Shown one piece after another: positions 18,682 through 28,817 of a stretch of DNA of 64,000 nt (position 1 is the stretch's first letter; every line of letters starts with the position of its first letter). The translations under genes and the position numbers were made by a program. Origin of the DNA: Massilia phosphatilytica (GTDB lineage: Bacteria > Pseudomonadota > Gammaproteobacteria > Burkholderiales > Burkholderiaceae_D); contig NZ_PUIP01000008.1 in assembly GCF_002968015.1 (NCBI RefSeq), positions 62,001 to 126,000 of the forward strand, in the 5' to 3' direction. The notes under the pieces were generated by a model. The model saw only the letters and a list, made by a program, of their open reading frames with translations, was not told the origin of the DNA and made no database searches.

Positions 18682-19134
18682 CTACTTCGACTGGACCGGC
18701 GCCGGAGACGTGAATTCCGGATGGGCGAACGTGAGCGGCTGGTTCACCGTGCCCGTGTAGAGCACGAACAGCTTGACCGGTTTGTCGCCCAGCGCGCGGC
18801 CGTTGTGCAGCGTCTGCACGACTTCCGGCAGCGTGTCGCCCGCATGCAGCAGGCTGGTCGCACCGTTGCCTTGGGTGACTTCCAGGGTCCCCTCCAGCAC
18901 ATAGGCAAACGATGGCACGGAATGCTCGTGCCAGCCCGTCTCCCCGCCCGCCGCGATCTCGACGATCAGCGCCGTGACCTCGGCCTGCCCCTGCGGATAG
19001 ACGAGGGGTTTGCCGTCCCAGCTTGTCGAGGTTTTCAGTAACGGCGTCACCTTGACGGCCGCGGAATTGTCGAGCGCGCTGGCCGGGTGTGCCCAGGCCA
19101 GCATCGCGGCCAGGGCGAGGAATTGAAGTTTCAT
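18682..19134 (-). CDS. Exported cupin-domain protein
   Basis: 150 residues with a signal peptide (MKLQFLALAAMLAWAHPASA) and one cupin_2 fold. The metal-binding motif is visible as TGWHEHSVPSFAYVLEGTLEV, followed by the second cupin motif around GDTLPEVVQTLHNG. Periplasmic single-domain cupins of this type are mostly uncharacterised; metal binding is likely from the histidines, and a reaction cannot be named. The start at 19134 is chosen over the ATG at 19179 because it puts the signal peptide at the N-terminus. It is on the same strand as hom but separated by a terminator. Confidence 0.8.
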   Translation of the reverse strand: MKLQFLALAAMLAWAHPASALDNSAAVKVTPLLKTSTSWDGKPLVYPQGQAEVTALIVEIAAGGETGWHEHSVPSFAYVLEGTLEVTQGNGATSLLHAGDTLPEVVQTLHNGRALGDKPVKLFVLYTGTVNQPLTFAHPEFTSPAPVQSK

Positions 19135-19197
19135 GAACGGGGGAATGAAGGCAACGTATTTACGCGCGGAGTGTATCAAACAACCACGGAAATAACA

Positions 19198-19229
19198 AAG
19201 CCGCCGGCCGTTTGCACGGCGGGCGGCTT
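19198..19229 (-). terminator. Rho-independent terminator after hom
   Basis: AAGCCGCCGGCCG and CGGCGGGCGGCTT pair over 13 bp with one mismatch around a 6-base loop. On the minus strand it is followed by a loose T-run (TTGTTATTT). It ends the alaA-hom unit. Confidence 0.7.
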
Positions 19230-19247
19230 CGATTCAGGCTGCGAGGA

Positions 19248-20567
19248 TCAGCCCAGGCTTTCCAGGCGGATGCGCACCACGTTGCCCACGGTCGTCGCCA
19301 GGCTCTCGATCTTGGCGATCGCGGCGTTGACGTATTTTTCGCGGGTCTGGTGGGTGATGATGACGATGTCCGTGCGTGCCTTCTCGCCCGGCTCCTTCTG
19401 CAGCACGGCGTCGATCGAGATGCCGGCGTCGGCCAGGATGCGGGTCAGGTCGGCCATCACGCCCAGCTGGTCCTGCACGGTCACGCGCAGGTAGTAGCTG
19501 GTGCGGATTTCTTCCATCGGCAGGATCGGCACGTCGGCCAGTTCCGTCGGCTGGAACGCCAGGTGCGGCACGCGCGAATACGGGTCGGCGGTCGCGAGGC
19601 GGGTCACGTCGATCAGGTCGGCGATGACGGCGGATGCGGTCGGCTCGGCGCCCGCGCCCTTGCCGTAGTACAGCGTGGCGCCGACGGCGTCCGCTTGCAC
19701 GAGCACGGCGTTCATCGCGCCTTCGACGTTGGCGATCAGGCGCGCGCCCGGCACCAGGGTCGGGTGCACGCGCAGTTCGATGCCTTCCTTGCCGTCGACC
19801 GTCGTGCGGCGGGTGATGCCCAGCAGCTTGATGCGGTAGCCCAGTTGTTCGGCGTAGCGCAGGTCCACGGCCTGCAGCTGGCTGATGCCCTCGATGTGGG
19901 CGCTGCCGAATTGCACGGGGATGCCGAACGCGATGGCGGACATGATGGTCAGCTTATGCGCCGCGTCCACGCCTTCGATGTCGAAGGTCGGGTCCGCTTC
20001 CGCATAGCCCAGCTCCTGCGCCTGCTTCAGCACGGTGGCGAAGTCCAGGCCCTTGTCGCGCATCTCGGACAGGATGAAGTTCGTCGTGCCGTTGATGATG
20101 CCGGCCACGGATTCGATGCGGTTGGCCGACAGGCCTTCGCGCAACGCCTTGATGATTGGGATGCCGCCGGCGACGGCCGCTTCGAACGCCACCATCACGC
20201 CCTTGGCCTGGGCCGCCTCGAAGATCTCGTTGCCGTGCAGCGCCAGCAGCGCCTTGTTGGCGGTGACGACGTGCTTGCCGTTGGCGATCGCCTTCAGCAC
20301 CAGTTCGCGCGTCAGGTCGTAGCCGCCGATCAGTTCGACGACGATGTCGATGTCCGGGTTGTTCACGACGGCGAACGGGTCGGCGACGACCTCCACTTCG
20401 CTGCCGACAATGCGCTTGGCACGTTCGAGGTTACGGACGGCGACCATCGCGACCTCGATGCCGCGGCCGGCACGGCGGCGGATTTCTTCCTGGTTGCGTT
20501 GGAGGACGTGGTAGGTGCCTGCACCGACGGTGCCGAGGCCGAGCAAGCCTGCTTTGATGGGTTTCAT
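19248..20567 (-). CDS. hom: Homoserine dehydrogenase
   Basis: A 439-residue monofunctional homoserine dehydrogenase, reducing aspartate semialdehyde to homoserine for threonine and methionine. The Rossmann N-terminus is MKPIKAGLLGLGTVGAG. The catalytic domain contains VAGGIPIIKALREG and GIINGTTNFILSEM, the latter being the conserved signature. A C-terminal ACT domain (about 350-435, YYLRVTVQDQLGVMADLTRIL) suggests feedback control by threonine. It lies 22 bp after alaA. thrC, often the next gene in Burkholderiales, is absent here; a terminator follows instead. Confidence 0.95.
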   Translation of the reverse strand: MKPIKAGLLGLGTVGAGTYHVLQRNQEEIRRRAGRGIEVAMVAVRNLERAKRIVGSEVEVVADPFAVVNNPDIDIVVELIGGYDLTRELVLKAIANGKHVVTANKALLALHGNEIFEAAQAKGVMVAFEAAVAGGIPIIKALREGLSANRIESVAGIINGTTNFILSEMRDKGLDFATVLKQAQELGYAEADPTFDIEGVDAAHKLTIMSAIAFGIPVQFGSAHIEGISQLQAVDLRYAEQLGYRIKLLGITRRTTVDGKEGIELRVHPTLVPGARLIANVEGAMNAVLVQADAVGATLYYGKGAGAEPTASAVIADLIDVTRLATADPYSRVPHLAFQPTELADVPILPMEEIRTSYYLRVTVQDQLGVMADLTRILADAGISIDAVLQKEPGEKARTDIVIITHQTREKYVNAAIAKIESLATTVGNVVRIRLESLG

Positions 20568-20589
20568 ATGCGTTTACTGTGTATCGTTC

Positions 20590-21816
20590 TCAGCGCGCGT
20601 GGCGGCGCCGGTAGCCGTCGAGGAAGCGGGCGATACGGCCGCACGCATCCGTCAGGTCGTCGGAATTGGGGAGGAAGACCAGGCGGAAATGGTCCGGCGT
20701 CTTCCAGTTGAAGCCAGTGCCTTGCACCAGCAGGACTTTTTCCTCGGACAACAGCTCACAGATAAATTGCTGGTCATCGGCGATCGGGTAGATCTTCGGG
20801 TCGAGGCGTGGGAACATGTACAGCGCCGCTTTTGGCTTGACGCAGGTAACGCCCGGGATATCGGTCAGGAGTTGGTGAGCCAGGTCGCGCTGGCGTGCGA
20901 GGCGGCCGCCGGGGGCCACGAGGTGCGCAATGCTCTGGTGGCCGCCGAGCGCGGTCTGGATCGCGAACTGGCCCGGCGCATTCGCGCACAGGCGCATCGA
21001 CGCGAGCATGTTCAGGCCTTCGATGTAGTCCTTCGCATGGCGTTTTTCGCCGGAGAGGACCATCCAGCCGGCACGGTAGCCGCACGAACGGTAGTTCTTC
21101 GACAGGCCGTTCAGCGTGACGAACAGGACGTCGTCGGCCAGCGAGGCGATCGACGTGTGCTCTTCGCCATCGTACAAGGTCTTGTCGTAGATTTCGTCGG
21201 CGTAGACGATCAGCTGGTGCTGGCGCGCCAGTTCGACGATTTCCAGCAGCACGTCGCGCGAATACAGCGCGCCGGTCGGATTGTTCGGGTTGATGACGAC
21301 GATCGCGCGCGTATTCGGCGTGATCTTCTTGCGCATGTCGTCGATGTCCGGCAGCCAGCCGGCCTGTTCGTCGCAGACGTAGTGCACCGGATTGCCGCCG
21401 GCCAGGCTCACGGCCGCCGTCCACAGCGGGTAGTCCGGCGCCGGCACGAGCACTTCGTCGCCGCTGTTCAACAGGCCTTGCATCGCCATCACAATCAGTT
21501 CGGAGGCGCCGTTGCCCAGGTAGATGTCGTCGATGCCGACGCCGCGGATGTTCTTTTCCTGGGTGTAGTGCATGATCGCTTTGCGCGGTGCAAACATGCC
21601 CTTGGAATCCGTGTAGCCGGCCGAGCCGTGCATATTGCGGATCATATCCTGGACGATCTCGTCCGGCGGATCGAAACCGAACACGGCCAGGTTGCCGATG
21701 TTCAATTTGATGATCTTGTGGCCATCTTCCTCCATCTGGCGCGCGATCTGCAGCGCCGGGCCACGAATCTCGTAGCAGACGTCGTCGAGCTTGTTGGATT
21801 TCAGAATCGGTCGCAA
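20590..21816 (-). CDS. alaA: Alanine-type PLP aminotransferase (AlaA-like)
   Basis: A 408-residue class I/II aminotransferase very like E. coli AlaA (glutamate-pyruvate aminotransferase) over its whole length, by remembered motifs: LNIGNLAVFGFD, YLGNGASELIVMAMQGLLNSGDEVLVPAPDYPLW, INPNNPTGA and the PLP-lysine region LNGLSKNYRSCGYRAGWM. The start is TTG at 21816, with AAGGTG about 8 bp before it; this gives MRPILKSNKL, matching the AlaA N-terminus. First gene of alaA-hom. The pairing suggests coordination of amino donor supply and the aspartate pathway. Confidence 0.92.
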   Translation of the reverse strand: MRPILKSNKLDDVCYEIRGPALQIARQMEEDGHKIIKLNIGNLAVFGFDPPDEIVQDMIRNMHGSAGYTDSKGMFAPRKAIMHYTQEKNIRGVGIDDIYLGNGASELIVMAMQGLLNSGDEVLVPAPDYPLWTAAVSLAGGNPVHYVCDEQAGWLPDIDDMRKKITPNTRAIVVINPNNPTGALYSRDVLLEIVELARQHQLIVYADEIYDKTLYDGEEHTSIASLADDVLFVTLNGLSKNYRSCGYRAGWMVLSGEKRHAKDYIEGLNMLASMRLCANAPGQFAIQTALGGHQSIAHLVAPGGRLARQRDLAHQLLTDIPGVTCVKPKAALYMFPRLDPKIYPIADDQQFICELLSEEKVLLVQGTGFNWKTPDHFRLVFLPNSDDLTDACGRIARFLDGYRRRHAR

Positions 21817-21893
21817 AATATCACCTTGGAAATATATCTGGACGCATCAACACTGTTTCGAGGGCCTCGAGAAACCGTAGCGAGCGGCAGCAG

Positions 21894-21947
21894 TTTTGTC
21901 CGAGAAGCGCAGCTGTACGCAAGTACAGCGAGCATCGCAGGACAAAA
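21894..21947. promoter_or_regulatory. Nested inverted repeat with CTGT-N8-ACAG core
   Basis: Outer arms TTTTGTCC (21894-21901) and GGACAAAA (21940-21947) enclose an inner perfect palindrome CTGTACGCAAGTACAG (21913-21928). It lies in the 289 bp divergent region between alaA and the Mth938-like gene. It may be a cruciform or hairpin element; the inner part also meets the LexA core CTG-N10-CAG. Confidence 0.45.
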
Positions 21948-22105
21948 ATGCAACGCGCAGTAGGTTTATCGACGCCCCCGTTGTTGCAATGCGAAAAACT
22001 TCATTCTGCCCAAAGCAGGCCGATTAAGCAACCTGCCATTGCTGGGACGTGGTGGAAACCAGTTACAATACGCGCCCTGTGCGTGTCATTCCCCGGCTTG
22101 CCATC

Positions 22106-22504
22106 ATGAAGCTCCATTCCAGCAGCACCGAAAAATACCAGACAGTCACCGGCTACGACCGGGCCGGCGTCGAGATCAACGCCCAGCGCTTCGACTACAG
22201 CGTGCTCGTGATGCCCGAGGTGGCGCCGCGCCCGTGGCCCGTGACGCGCTTCGAAGATTTGAAAGCCGAACATTTCGAGGCGATCGCCGCGGACAAGCCC
22301 GACGTCGTCATCCTCGGCACGGGCGAGCGCCAGCGCTTCGTGCATCCGCGCCTCGTCGCGAGCCTGTCCAACCAGCGCATCGGCGTCGAGAGCATGGACA
22401 GCCATGCCGCCTGCCGCACGTACAACATCCTGATGGGCGAAGGCCGCAAAGTGACGCTGGCGCTGATCATCGAAGGACCGGACGGAGACGCGAAGGCCGC
22501 ATGA
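22106..22504 (+). CDS. Mth938-like domain protein (DUF498)
   Basis: A 132-residue protein of the Mth938/NDUFAF3-like family: compact, no signal peptide, with the family motif VVILGTGERQRF followed by IGVESMDSHAACRTYNILMGEGR. The biochemical function of bacterial members is not established. The start at 22106 is chosen because MKLHSSSTEKYQTVTGYD aligns with the family start; an earlier ATG at 22049 lies in the promoter region. A -10-like TACAAT occurs near 22073. The stop overlaps the arnT start (ATGA), so translation is coupled to the L-Ara4N transferase gene. Confidence 0.8.
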   Translation: MKLHSSSTEKYQTVTGYDRAGVEINAQRFDYSVLVMPEVAPRPWPVTRFEDLKAEHFEAIAADKPDVVILGTGERQRFVHPRLVASLSNQRIGVESMDSHAACRTYNILMGEGRKVTLALIIEGPDGDAKAA

Positions 22505-24168
22505 ACGACCTGCACCGGAACAAACCCCTCACCTGGACCCTGCTGATCGCCTTTGCCGCCGTCCTGCTGTACGTATTGGGCGCACGCACGCTCGTGCCGC
22601 CGGACGAAGGCCGCTACGCCGAGATGGCGCGCGAGATGTTCGCCAGCGGCGACTGGATCACGACACGCCTGAACGGCATCAAATATTTCGAAAAGCCCCC
22701 GCTGCAGACGTGGATGAACGCCCTGTCGTTCACCCTGTTCGGCGTGGGCGACTGGCAGGCGCGTTTGTGGACGGGCGTGTGCGGCCTGTTCGGCGTCGTG
22801 CTGACCGGTGTCGCGGGCACGCGCGTGTTCGGCGCGCGCATCGGCTTCTACGCCGCGCTGGTGCTCGGCTCCTCGTTCTACTGGATCGCGTGCAGCCAGA
22901 TCGATTCGCTCGACATGGGCCTGTCCGGCATGATGACGCTGGCCCTGTGCGCCCTCCTCATCGCCCAGCGCGACGACGCATCGGCGGACGAACGGCGCAA
23001 CTGGATGCTCGCGTGCTGGGCCGGCATGGCGCTGTCCGTGCTGTCCAAGGGCCTGATCGGCCTCGTGCTGCCGGGCGGCGTGCTCGTGTTCTACACGATC
23101 GTCGCGCGCGACTGGGCCATCTGGAAGCGCCTGCACATCGTGAAGGGTCTGATCCTGTTCTTCCTGATCGCCACGCCGTGGTTCGTGCTGGTGGGCCTGA
23201 AGAACCCGGAGCAGCCGCACTTCTTCTTCGTCCACGAACACTTCGACCGCTTCCTCAAGAAGGAACACCACCGCGAAGCGGCGTGGTACATCTTCTTCGT
23301 CCTGCTGGCCGCCGGCAGCGTGCCGTGGGTCGGCGTGCTGGTGCAAAGCCTTGTCGGCGCCGCCCGCCGCGACGGTGAAAGGACGGCCTTCCGCCCGCGC
23401 CTGATGCTGCTGGTGTGGGTCGGCTTCATCACGCTGTTCTTCACCAAGTCGAATTCCAAGCTGCCCGGCTACATCCTGCCCGTGTTCCCCGGCGTCGCGC
23501 TGCTGGTGGCGCACTACCTGGACGCCGGCACGCGCCGCGGCCGCATGCTGACGGCCGGCCTGACGGCATTGCTGGGCGTGGGCCTGCTCGCCACCGTCCC
23601 GTTCATGCAGAAGTTCGCCAAGCACGCGGGCGAGGACGTGCTGTACGCGGCCTATCAACCGTGGGTGCTGGCCGCGGGCCTCGTGCTGTTGATCGGCGGT
23701 TGCCTCGCCCTGCTGTACGCGCGCCAGATGCTGCGCGACCTGTTCGTCGTCGTGCTGGCTGTCGCCGGTTTCGCCGGCACGGAGCTGATGCTCGTCGGCT
23801 TCGAGCCGATCGGCCAGGTGCGGGCGGGCGTCAACCTGCTGCCCGCGCTGAAGGCTGCCGGCGCCGCCAACCCGGCCGTGAAGGTCTATTCGGTCGGGAT
23901 CTACGAGCAGTCCCTGACCTTTTATCTCGGCCGTCCCGTGACGCTCGTCGATTACCGCGACGAGTTCGACTTCGGCCTCCAGCAGCAACCGGAACTCGCG
24001 ATCCCGACGATTCCCGCGTTCGTCGCCCGCTGGCGCGCGGACGCGGCCGCAGGCGTGCGCGACGTGGCGATCACCCGTCCGGAAATCGCCGCCGACCTGA
24101 AGCGCCAGGGCGTCCCCCTGCGCATCGTGGCGGCGGACGCGCGCCGTACCGTCATCGCGAATTTTTAA
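22501..24168 (+). CDS. arnT: Undecaprenyl phosphate-L-Ara4N lipid A transferase (GT39/PMT family)
   Basis: A 555-residue inner-membrane glycosyltransferase that moves 4-amino-4-deoxy-L-arabinose from its undecaprenyl carrier to lipid A at the periplasmic face, lowering the surface charge bound by cationic peptides. Motifs: an early periplasmic loop with the acidic residues in VPPDEGRYAEMAREM, then GDWITTRLNGIKYFEKPPLQ, both typical of ArnT. About a dozen hydrophobic segments follow, then a soluble C-terminal domain (about 430-555). It starts inside the stop of the Mth938-like gene and opens the arn cluster. The order T-(E/F)-B-C-A-A'-D differs from E. coli arnBCADTEF. Confidence 0.9.
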   Translation: MNDLHRNKPLTWTLLIAFAAVLLYVLGARTLVPPDEGRYAEMAREMFASGDWITTRLNGIKYFEKPPLQTWMNALSFTLFGVGDWQARLWTGVCGLFGVVLTGVAGTRVFGARIGFYAALVLGSSFYWIACSQIDSLDMGLSGMMTLALCALLIAQRDDASADERRNWMLACWAGMALSVLSKGLIGLVLPGGVLVFYTIVARDWAIWKRLHIVKGLILFFLIATPWFVLVGLKNPEQPHFFFVHEHFDRFLKKEHHREAAWYIFFVLLAAGSVPWVGVLVQSLVGAARRDGERTAFRPRLMLLVWVGFITLFFTKSNSKLPGYILPVFPGVALLVAHYLDAGTRRGRMLTAGLTALLGVGLLATVPFMQKFAKHAGEDVLYAAYQPWVLAAGLVLLIGGCLALLYARQMLRDLFVVVLAVAGFAGTELMLVGFEPIGQVRAGVNLLPALKAAGAANPAVKVYSVGIYEQSLTFYLGRPVTLVDYRDEFDFGLQQQPELAIPTIPAFVARWRADAAAGVRDVAITRPEIAADLKRQGVPLRIVAADARRTVIANF

Positions 24169-24177
24169 CACTCCCCC

Positions 24178-24552
24178 ATGAACCTCACCACCTTTGCCTT
24201 CATCATTTCCGGCGTGATCCTGAACGCCTGTGCCCAGCTGCTGCTGAAAGCGGGCACGAACGCCCTCGGCGGCGCCATCCACCTCACCATGAGCAACTGG
24301 TTCCAGACCTTCATCAAGGTCGTGACCCAGGCGCCGATCCTGGGCGGCCTCGCGTGCTACGGCATCTCGCTCGTCGTGTGGATCATCGGCCTGTCGCGTA
24401 CGGACGTGACGATCGCGTATCCGATGTTGTCGCTGGGCTATGTCGTGTCGGCGTTCGGCGCCTGGATGTTCCTGGGCGAGGCGGTGTCGCCGCAGCGCCT
24501 GGTGGCCATCGGCGTCATCGTGATCGGCGTGGTATTGCTGGCGAGAACGTAA
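24178..24552 (+). CDS. SMR/EamA-type flippase subunit, ArnE/ArnF-like
   Basis: A 124-residue, four-segment membrane protein of the small multidrug resistance fold: LTTFAFIISGVILNACAQLLLKAGTNAL, then a linker and three hydrophobic segments ending VIGVVLLART. In E. coli two such proteins, ArnE and ArnF, together flip undecaprenyl phosphate-L-Ara4N across the inner membrane. Only one is encoded here, so it may act as a homodimer or its partner may be elsewhere. It lies 9 bp after arnT and 77 bp before arnB. Confidence 0.82.
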   Translation: MNLTTFAFIISGVILNACAQLLLKAGTNALGGAIHLTMSNWFQTFIKVVTQAPILGGLACYGISLVVWIIGLSRTDVTIAYPMLSLGYVVSAFGAWMFLGEAVSPQRLVAIGVIVIGVVLLART

Positions 24553-24553
24553 T

Positions 24554-24581
24554 TTGGTCCCAGACAGTGCGCTGTTACAAT
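24554..24581 (+). promoter_or_regulatory. Sigma-70-like promoter before arnB
   Basis: TTGGTC (24554-24559) and TACAAT (24576-24581) are 16 bp apart, ending 48 bp before the arnB ATG. It suggests that arnB and downstream genes can be expressed separately from arnT. Confidence 0.5.
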
Positions 24582-24629
24582 GACAGCTTTGTCTGCATAC
24601 ATCTTTACCAAGAGAATAACGAGCTTCCC

Positions 24630-25769
<1,140 letters not shown>

Positions 25770-25780
25770 CGGGGGGAGCG

Positions 25781-26764
25781 ATGAAGCCGGAAGTCTCGGT
25801 CGTCATTCCGGTCTATAACGAGGAAGCGGGCCTCGCGAACCTGTTCGCGCGCCTGTATCCCGCGATGGACGCGCTGGGCCTGCGGTACGAAGTCGTCTTC
25901 GTCAACGACGGCAGCCGCGACAACTCCGTGGCGATCCTGGCGGAGCAGTACCGCAAGCGCCCGGACGTCACGCGCGTCGTCCTCTTCAACGGCAACTACG
26001 GCCAGCACATGGCGATCCTCGCGGGCTTCGAGCAGACGCGCGGCCAGATCGTCATCACGCTCGACGCCGACCTGCAGAATCCGCCGGAAGAGATCCACAA
26101 GCTGATCGCGAAGATGCGCGAGGGCTACGACTACGTGGGCTCGATCCGCCGCAAGCGCCAGGATTCCGCATGGCGCACGGTCGCATCGAAAGCGATGAAC
26201 CGCGTGCGCGAGCGCATCACGAACATCCACATCACGGACCAGGGCAACATGCTGCGCGCCTACGGCCGCAACGTGATCGACCTCGTGAACCAGTGCGGCG
26301 AAGTGAACACCTTCGTGCCGGCGCTGGCCTATAAATTCGCACGCAAGCCGACGGAGATCGTCGTCGAGCACGAGGAACGCGCGGCCGGCGAATCGAAGTA
26401 TTCGCTGTACAGCCTCATTCGCCTGAACTTCGACCTGATGACGGGCTTCTCGCTCGTGCCGCTGCAGATGTTCTCGCTGCTGGGCATGACCTTGTCGCTG
26501 CTGTCGGCGCTGCTCGTGTTCGTCCTCGTCGTGCGCCGCTTCCTGCTGGGCGCCGAGGCCGAAGGCGTGTTCACGCTGTTCGCGATCGCGTTCTTCTTCA
26601 TGGGCGTGATCCTGTTCGGCATCGGCCTCGTGGGCGAATACGTGGGCCGCATCTACCAGCAGGTGCGCGCACGGCCGCGCTACGTCGTCGCCACGATCCT
26701 GGAAGGCGTGCCGCCGGACCTGGCGGAACTGGACGGGATCGAGAAGCGGCAAGTCGCGCGCTGA
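25781..26764 (+). CDS. arnC: Undecaprenyl-phosphate Ara4FN transferase (GT2)
   Basis: A 327-residue family 2 glycosyltransferase that loads formylated L-Ara4N onto undecaprenyl phosphate at the cytoplasmic side. The GT-A domain shows SVVIPVYNEEAGL, FVNDGSRDNSV, the metal-binding ITLDADLQNPPEE and the HEERAAGESKYS loop. Two membrane segments close the chain (SLLSALLVFVLVVRRF; FFFMGVILFGIGLVGEYVGR). The start at 25781 is preferred because GGGGGAG lies about 4 bp upstream; ATG 25766 overlaps the arnB stop. Confidence 0.92.
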   Translation: MKPEVSVVIPVYNEEAGLANLFARLYPAMDALGLRYEVVFVNDGSRDNSVAILAEQYRKRPDVTRVVLFNGNYGQHMAILAGFEQTRGQIVITLDADLQNPPEEIHKLIAKMREGYDYVGSIRRKRQDSAWRTVASKAMNRVRERITNIHITDQGNMLRAYGRNVIDLVNQCGEVNTFVPALAYKFARKPTEIVVEHEERAAGESKYSLYSLIRLNFDLMTGFSLVPLQMFSLLGMTLSLLSALLVFVLVVRRFLLGAEAEGVFTLFAIAFFFMGVILFGIGLVGEYVGRIYQQVRARPRYVVATILEGVPPDLAELDGIEKRQVAR

Positions 26765-26781
26765 ACGTCCGGCCGGCGCAC

Positions 26782-26787
26782 TACAAT
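26782..26787 (+). promoter_or_regulatory. Candidate -10 element before the ArnA formyltransferase gene
   Basis: TACAAT in the 89 bp gap between arnC and the next gene, 67 bp before its ATG. No good -35 is visible, so support is limited. Confidence 0.3.
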
Positions 26788-26853
26788 ACGTCGCCCCGCC
26801 CGTAACGGCGCGGGCGACGAAGAACCTTCACCCGCCGTCACGGCGCATAGAAC

Positions 26854-27771
26854 ATGACCCAACCCCGCAAACGCGCAGTCGTCTTCGCCTACCACAACGT
26901 GGGCGTACGCTGCCTGAAGGTGCTGCTGGCCGGCGGCGTCGACGTCGCGCTCGTCATCACGCACCAGGACAGCGCCACCGAAAACATCTGGTTCGAATCC
27001 GTCCTCTCGCTGTGCGAGACCGAAGGCATCCCCTACCTCACGCCGGAAGACGCGAAAGGCGCCGACCTGGTCGAGGCCATCAAGGCCGCGCAGCCGGACC
27101 TGATGTTCAGCTTCTACTTCCGCCACATGCTGCCGCAGGCGATCCTCGACATCGCGCCCGCCTACAACATGCACGGTTCGCTGCTGCCCGCGTTCCGCGG
27201 CCGCGCGCCCACCAACTGGGCCGTGCTGCACGGCGCGACCGAGACCGGCGCCACCCTGCACGAGATGACGGTGAAACCGGACGCCGGCGCCATCGTCGCG
27301 CAGCAGGCCGTCCCGATCCTGCCGGACGACACCGCGTTCGAAGTGTTCGGCAAGGTGACGGTGGCCGCGGAGCTGGCGCTCTACGACGTGCTGCCGGGTC
27401 TCCTCGCCGGCACCGCGCCGCGCACGCCCAACGACCTGACGAAGGGCGGCTACTTCGGCGGCCGCAAGCCGGAAGACGGCCGCATCGACTGGAACAAGCC
27501 CGCGCAGGAGGTGTACAACCTGCACCGCGCCGTGGCCCCGCCCTACCCCGGCGCGTTCACGGACGTGGGTCCGCGCCGCTACGTCATCGAACGCGCTCGA
27601 TTACAGAACGGTAATGTTGAGGGTCTCTCGCCGGGCCTCGCGGTCGTCGATAATGCGATCCTCGGCGTCTGCGGCGACGGCCGCGCGCTGGTGATCCACA
27701 GCCTGCTGGCCGACGGCCTGCGCATCTCCCCTGCCGAACTGCGGGCACAACTCCAGGAAAACCCAACATGA
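26854..27771 (+). CDS. arnA: UDP-L-Ara4N formyltransferase (ArnA N-terminal half as a separate gene)
   Basis: A 305-residue formyltransferase of the Fmt/ArnA-N family using 10-formyltetrahydrofolate. The catalytic triad region is present: NMHGSLLPAFRGRAPTNW holds the asparagine and histidine, and the aspartate lies in KPDAGAIVAQQ. The SYYFRHMLP-like stretch reads FYFRHMLPQAIL. In E. coli this domain is fused to a decarboxylase in one ArnA protein; here the two are separate, with the next gene's ATG overlapping this stop codon (ATGA). Its role is to formylate UDP-L-Ara4N before ArnC. Confidence 0.9.
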   Translation: MTQPRKRAVVFAYHNVGVRCLKVLLAGGVDVALVITHQDSATENIWFESVLSLCETEGIPYLTPEDAKGADLVEAIKAAQPDLMFSFYFRHMLPQAILDIAPAYNMHGSLLPAFRGRAPTNWAVLHGATETGATLHEMTVKPDAGAIVAQQAVPILPDDTAFEVFGKVTVAAELALYDVLPGLLAGTAPRTPNDLTKGGYFGGRKPEDGRIDWNKPAQEVYNLHRAVAPPYPGAFTDVGPRRYVIERARLQNGNVEGLSPGLAVVDNAILGVCGDGRALVIHSLLADGLRISPAELRAQLQENPT

Positions 27772-28808
27772 AAAAAGTCCTCATCCTCGGCGTCAACGGC
27801 TTCATCGGCCACCACCTGTCCAAGCGCATCCTCGAGACGACCGACTGGGAAGTCTACGGCATGGACATGTCGTCCGACCGCATCAGCCACCTGCTGGGCA
27901 ATTCGCGCATGCACTTCTTCGAAGGCGACATCACGATCAACACGGAATGGGTCGAGTACCACGTCAAGAAATGCGACGTGATCCTCCCGCTGGTCGCCAT
28001 CGCGACGCCGTCGACGTACGTGAAGGAGCCGCTGCGCGTCTTCGAACTGGACTTCGAGGCGAACCTGCCGATCGTCCGCTCGGCCGCGAAATACAAGAAG
28101 CACCTGATCTTCCCGTCGACGTCGGAAGTCTACGGCATGAGCCGCGACGCCGAATTCGATCCGGAGAACTCGGAACTGGTCTACGGCCCGATCAACAAGC
28201 CGCGCTGGATCTACGCCTGCGCCAAGCAGCTGATGGACCGCGTGATCTGGGGCTACGGCATGGAAGGCCTGAATTTCACGCTGTTCCGCCCGTTCAACTG
28301 GATCGGCGCCGGCCTGGATTCGATCCACACGCCGAAGGAAGGTTCGTCGCGCGTGCTGACGCAGTTCTTCGGCCACATCGTGCGCGGCGAGACCATCCAG
28401 CTCGTCGACGGCGGCCACCAGAAACGCGCCTTCACGTACATCGACGACGGCATCTCGGCGCTCATGAAGATCATCGAGAACAAGGACGGCCGCGCCACCG
28501 GCCAGATCTACAACATCGGCAACCCGACGAACAACTACTCGATCCGCGAACTGGCCGACATGATGATGAAGCTCGCCGCGGAATACCCGGAATACGCGGC
28601 CGGCGCGCAGAAAGTGCAGATCGTCGAGACCAGCTCGGGCGCCTACTACGGCACCGGCTACCAGGACGTGCAGAACCGCGTGCCGAAGATCGAGAACACG
28701 AAGAACGACCTCGATTGGGCACCGTCGGTGACGATGGCGGACGCGCTGCGCCACATCTTCGACGCCTACCGCGGCCAGGTCGCGGCGGCCCAGGCCCTCG
28801 TCGATTAA
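27768..28808 (+). CDS. UDP-glucuronate decarboxylase (ArnA C-terminal half as a separate gene)
   Basis: A 346-residue short-chain dehydrogenase of the extended NAD-dependent epimerase family, matching the ArnA dehydrogenase domain. It oxidises and decarboxylates UDP-glucuronic acid to UDP-4-keto-pentose. Motifs: the NAD turn ILGVNGFIGHHLSKRIL, the catalytic serine region FPSTSEVYGM, the YxxxK pair as YACAKQLMDR, and RPFNWIGAGLDS. A stand-alone enzyme of this kind in Ralstonia also makes UDP-xylose, which is possible here. Translation is coupled to the formyltransferase gene by a 4 bp overlap; arnD follows after 9 bp. Confidence 0.9.
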   Translation: MKKVLILGVNGFIGHHLSKRILETTDWEVYGMDMSSDRISHLLGNSRMHFFEGDITINTEWVEYHVKKCDVILPLVAIATPSTYVKEPLRVFELDFEANLPIVRSAAKYKKHLIFPSTSEVYGMSRDAEFDPENSELVYGPINKPRWIYACAKQLMDRVIWGYGMEGLNFTLFRPFNWIGAGLDSIHTPKEGSSRVLTQFFGHIVRGETIQLVDGGHQKRAFTYIDDGISALMKIIENKDGRATGQIYNIGNPTNNYSIRELADMMMKLAAEYPEYAAGAQKVQIVETSSGAYYGTGYQDVQNRVPKIENTKNDLDWAPSVTMADALRHIFDAYRGQVAAAQALVD

Positions 28809-28817
28809 GGAACCGCC

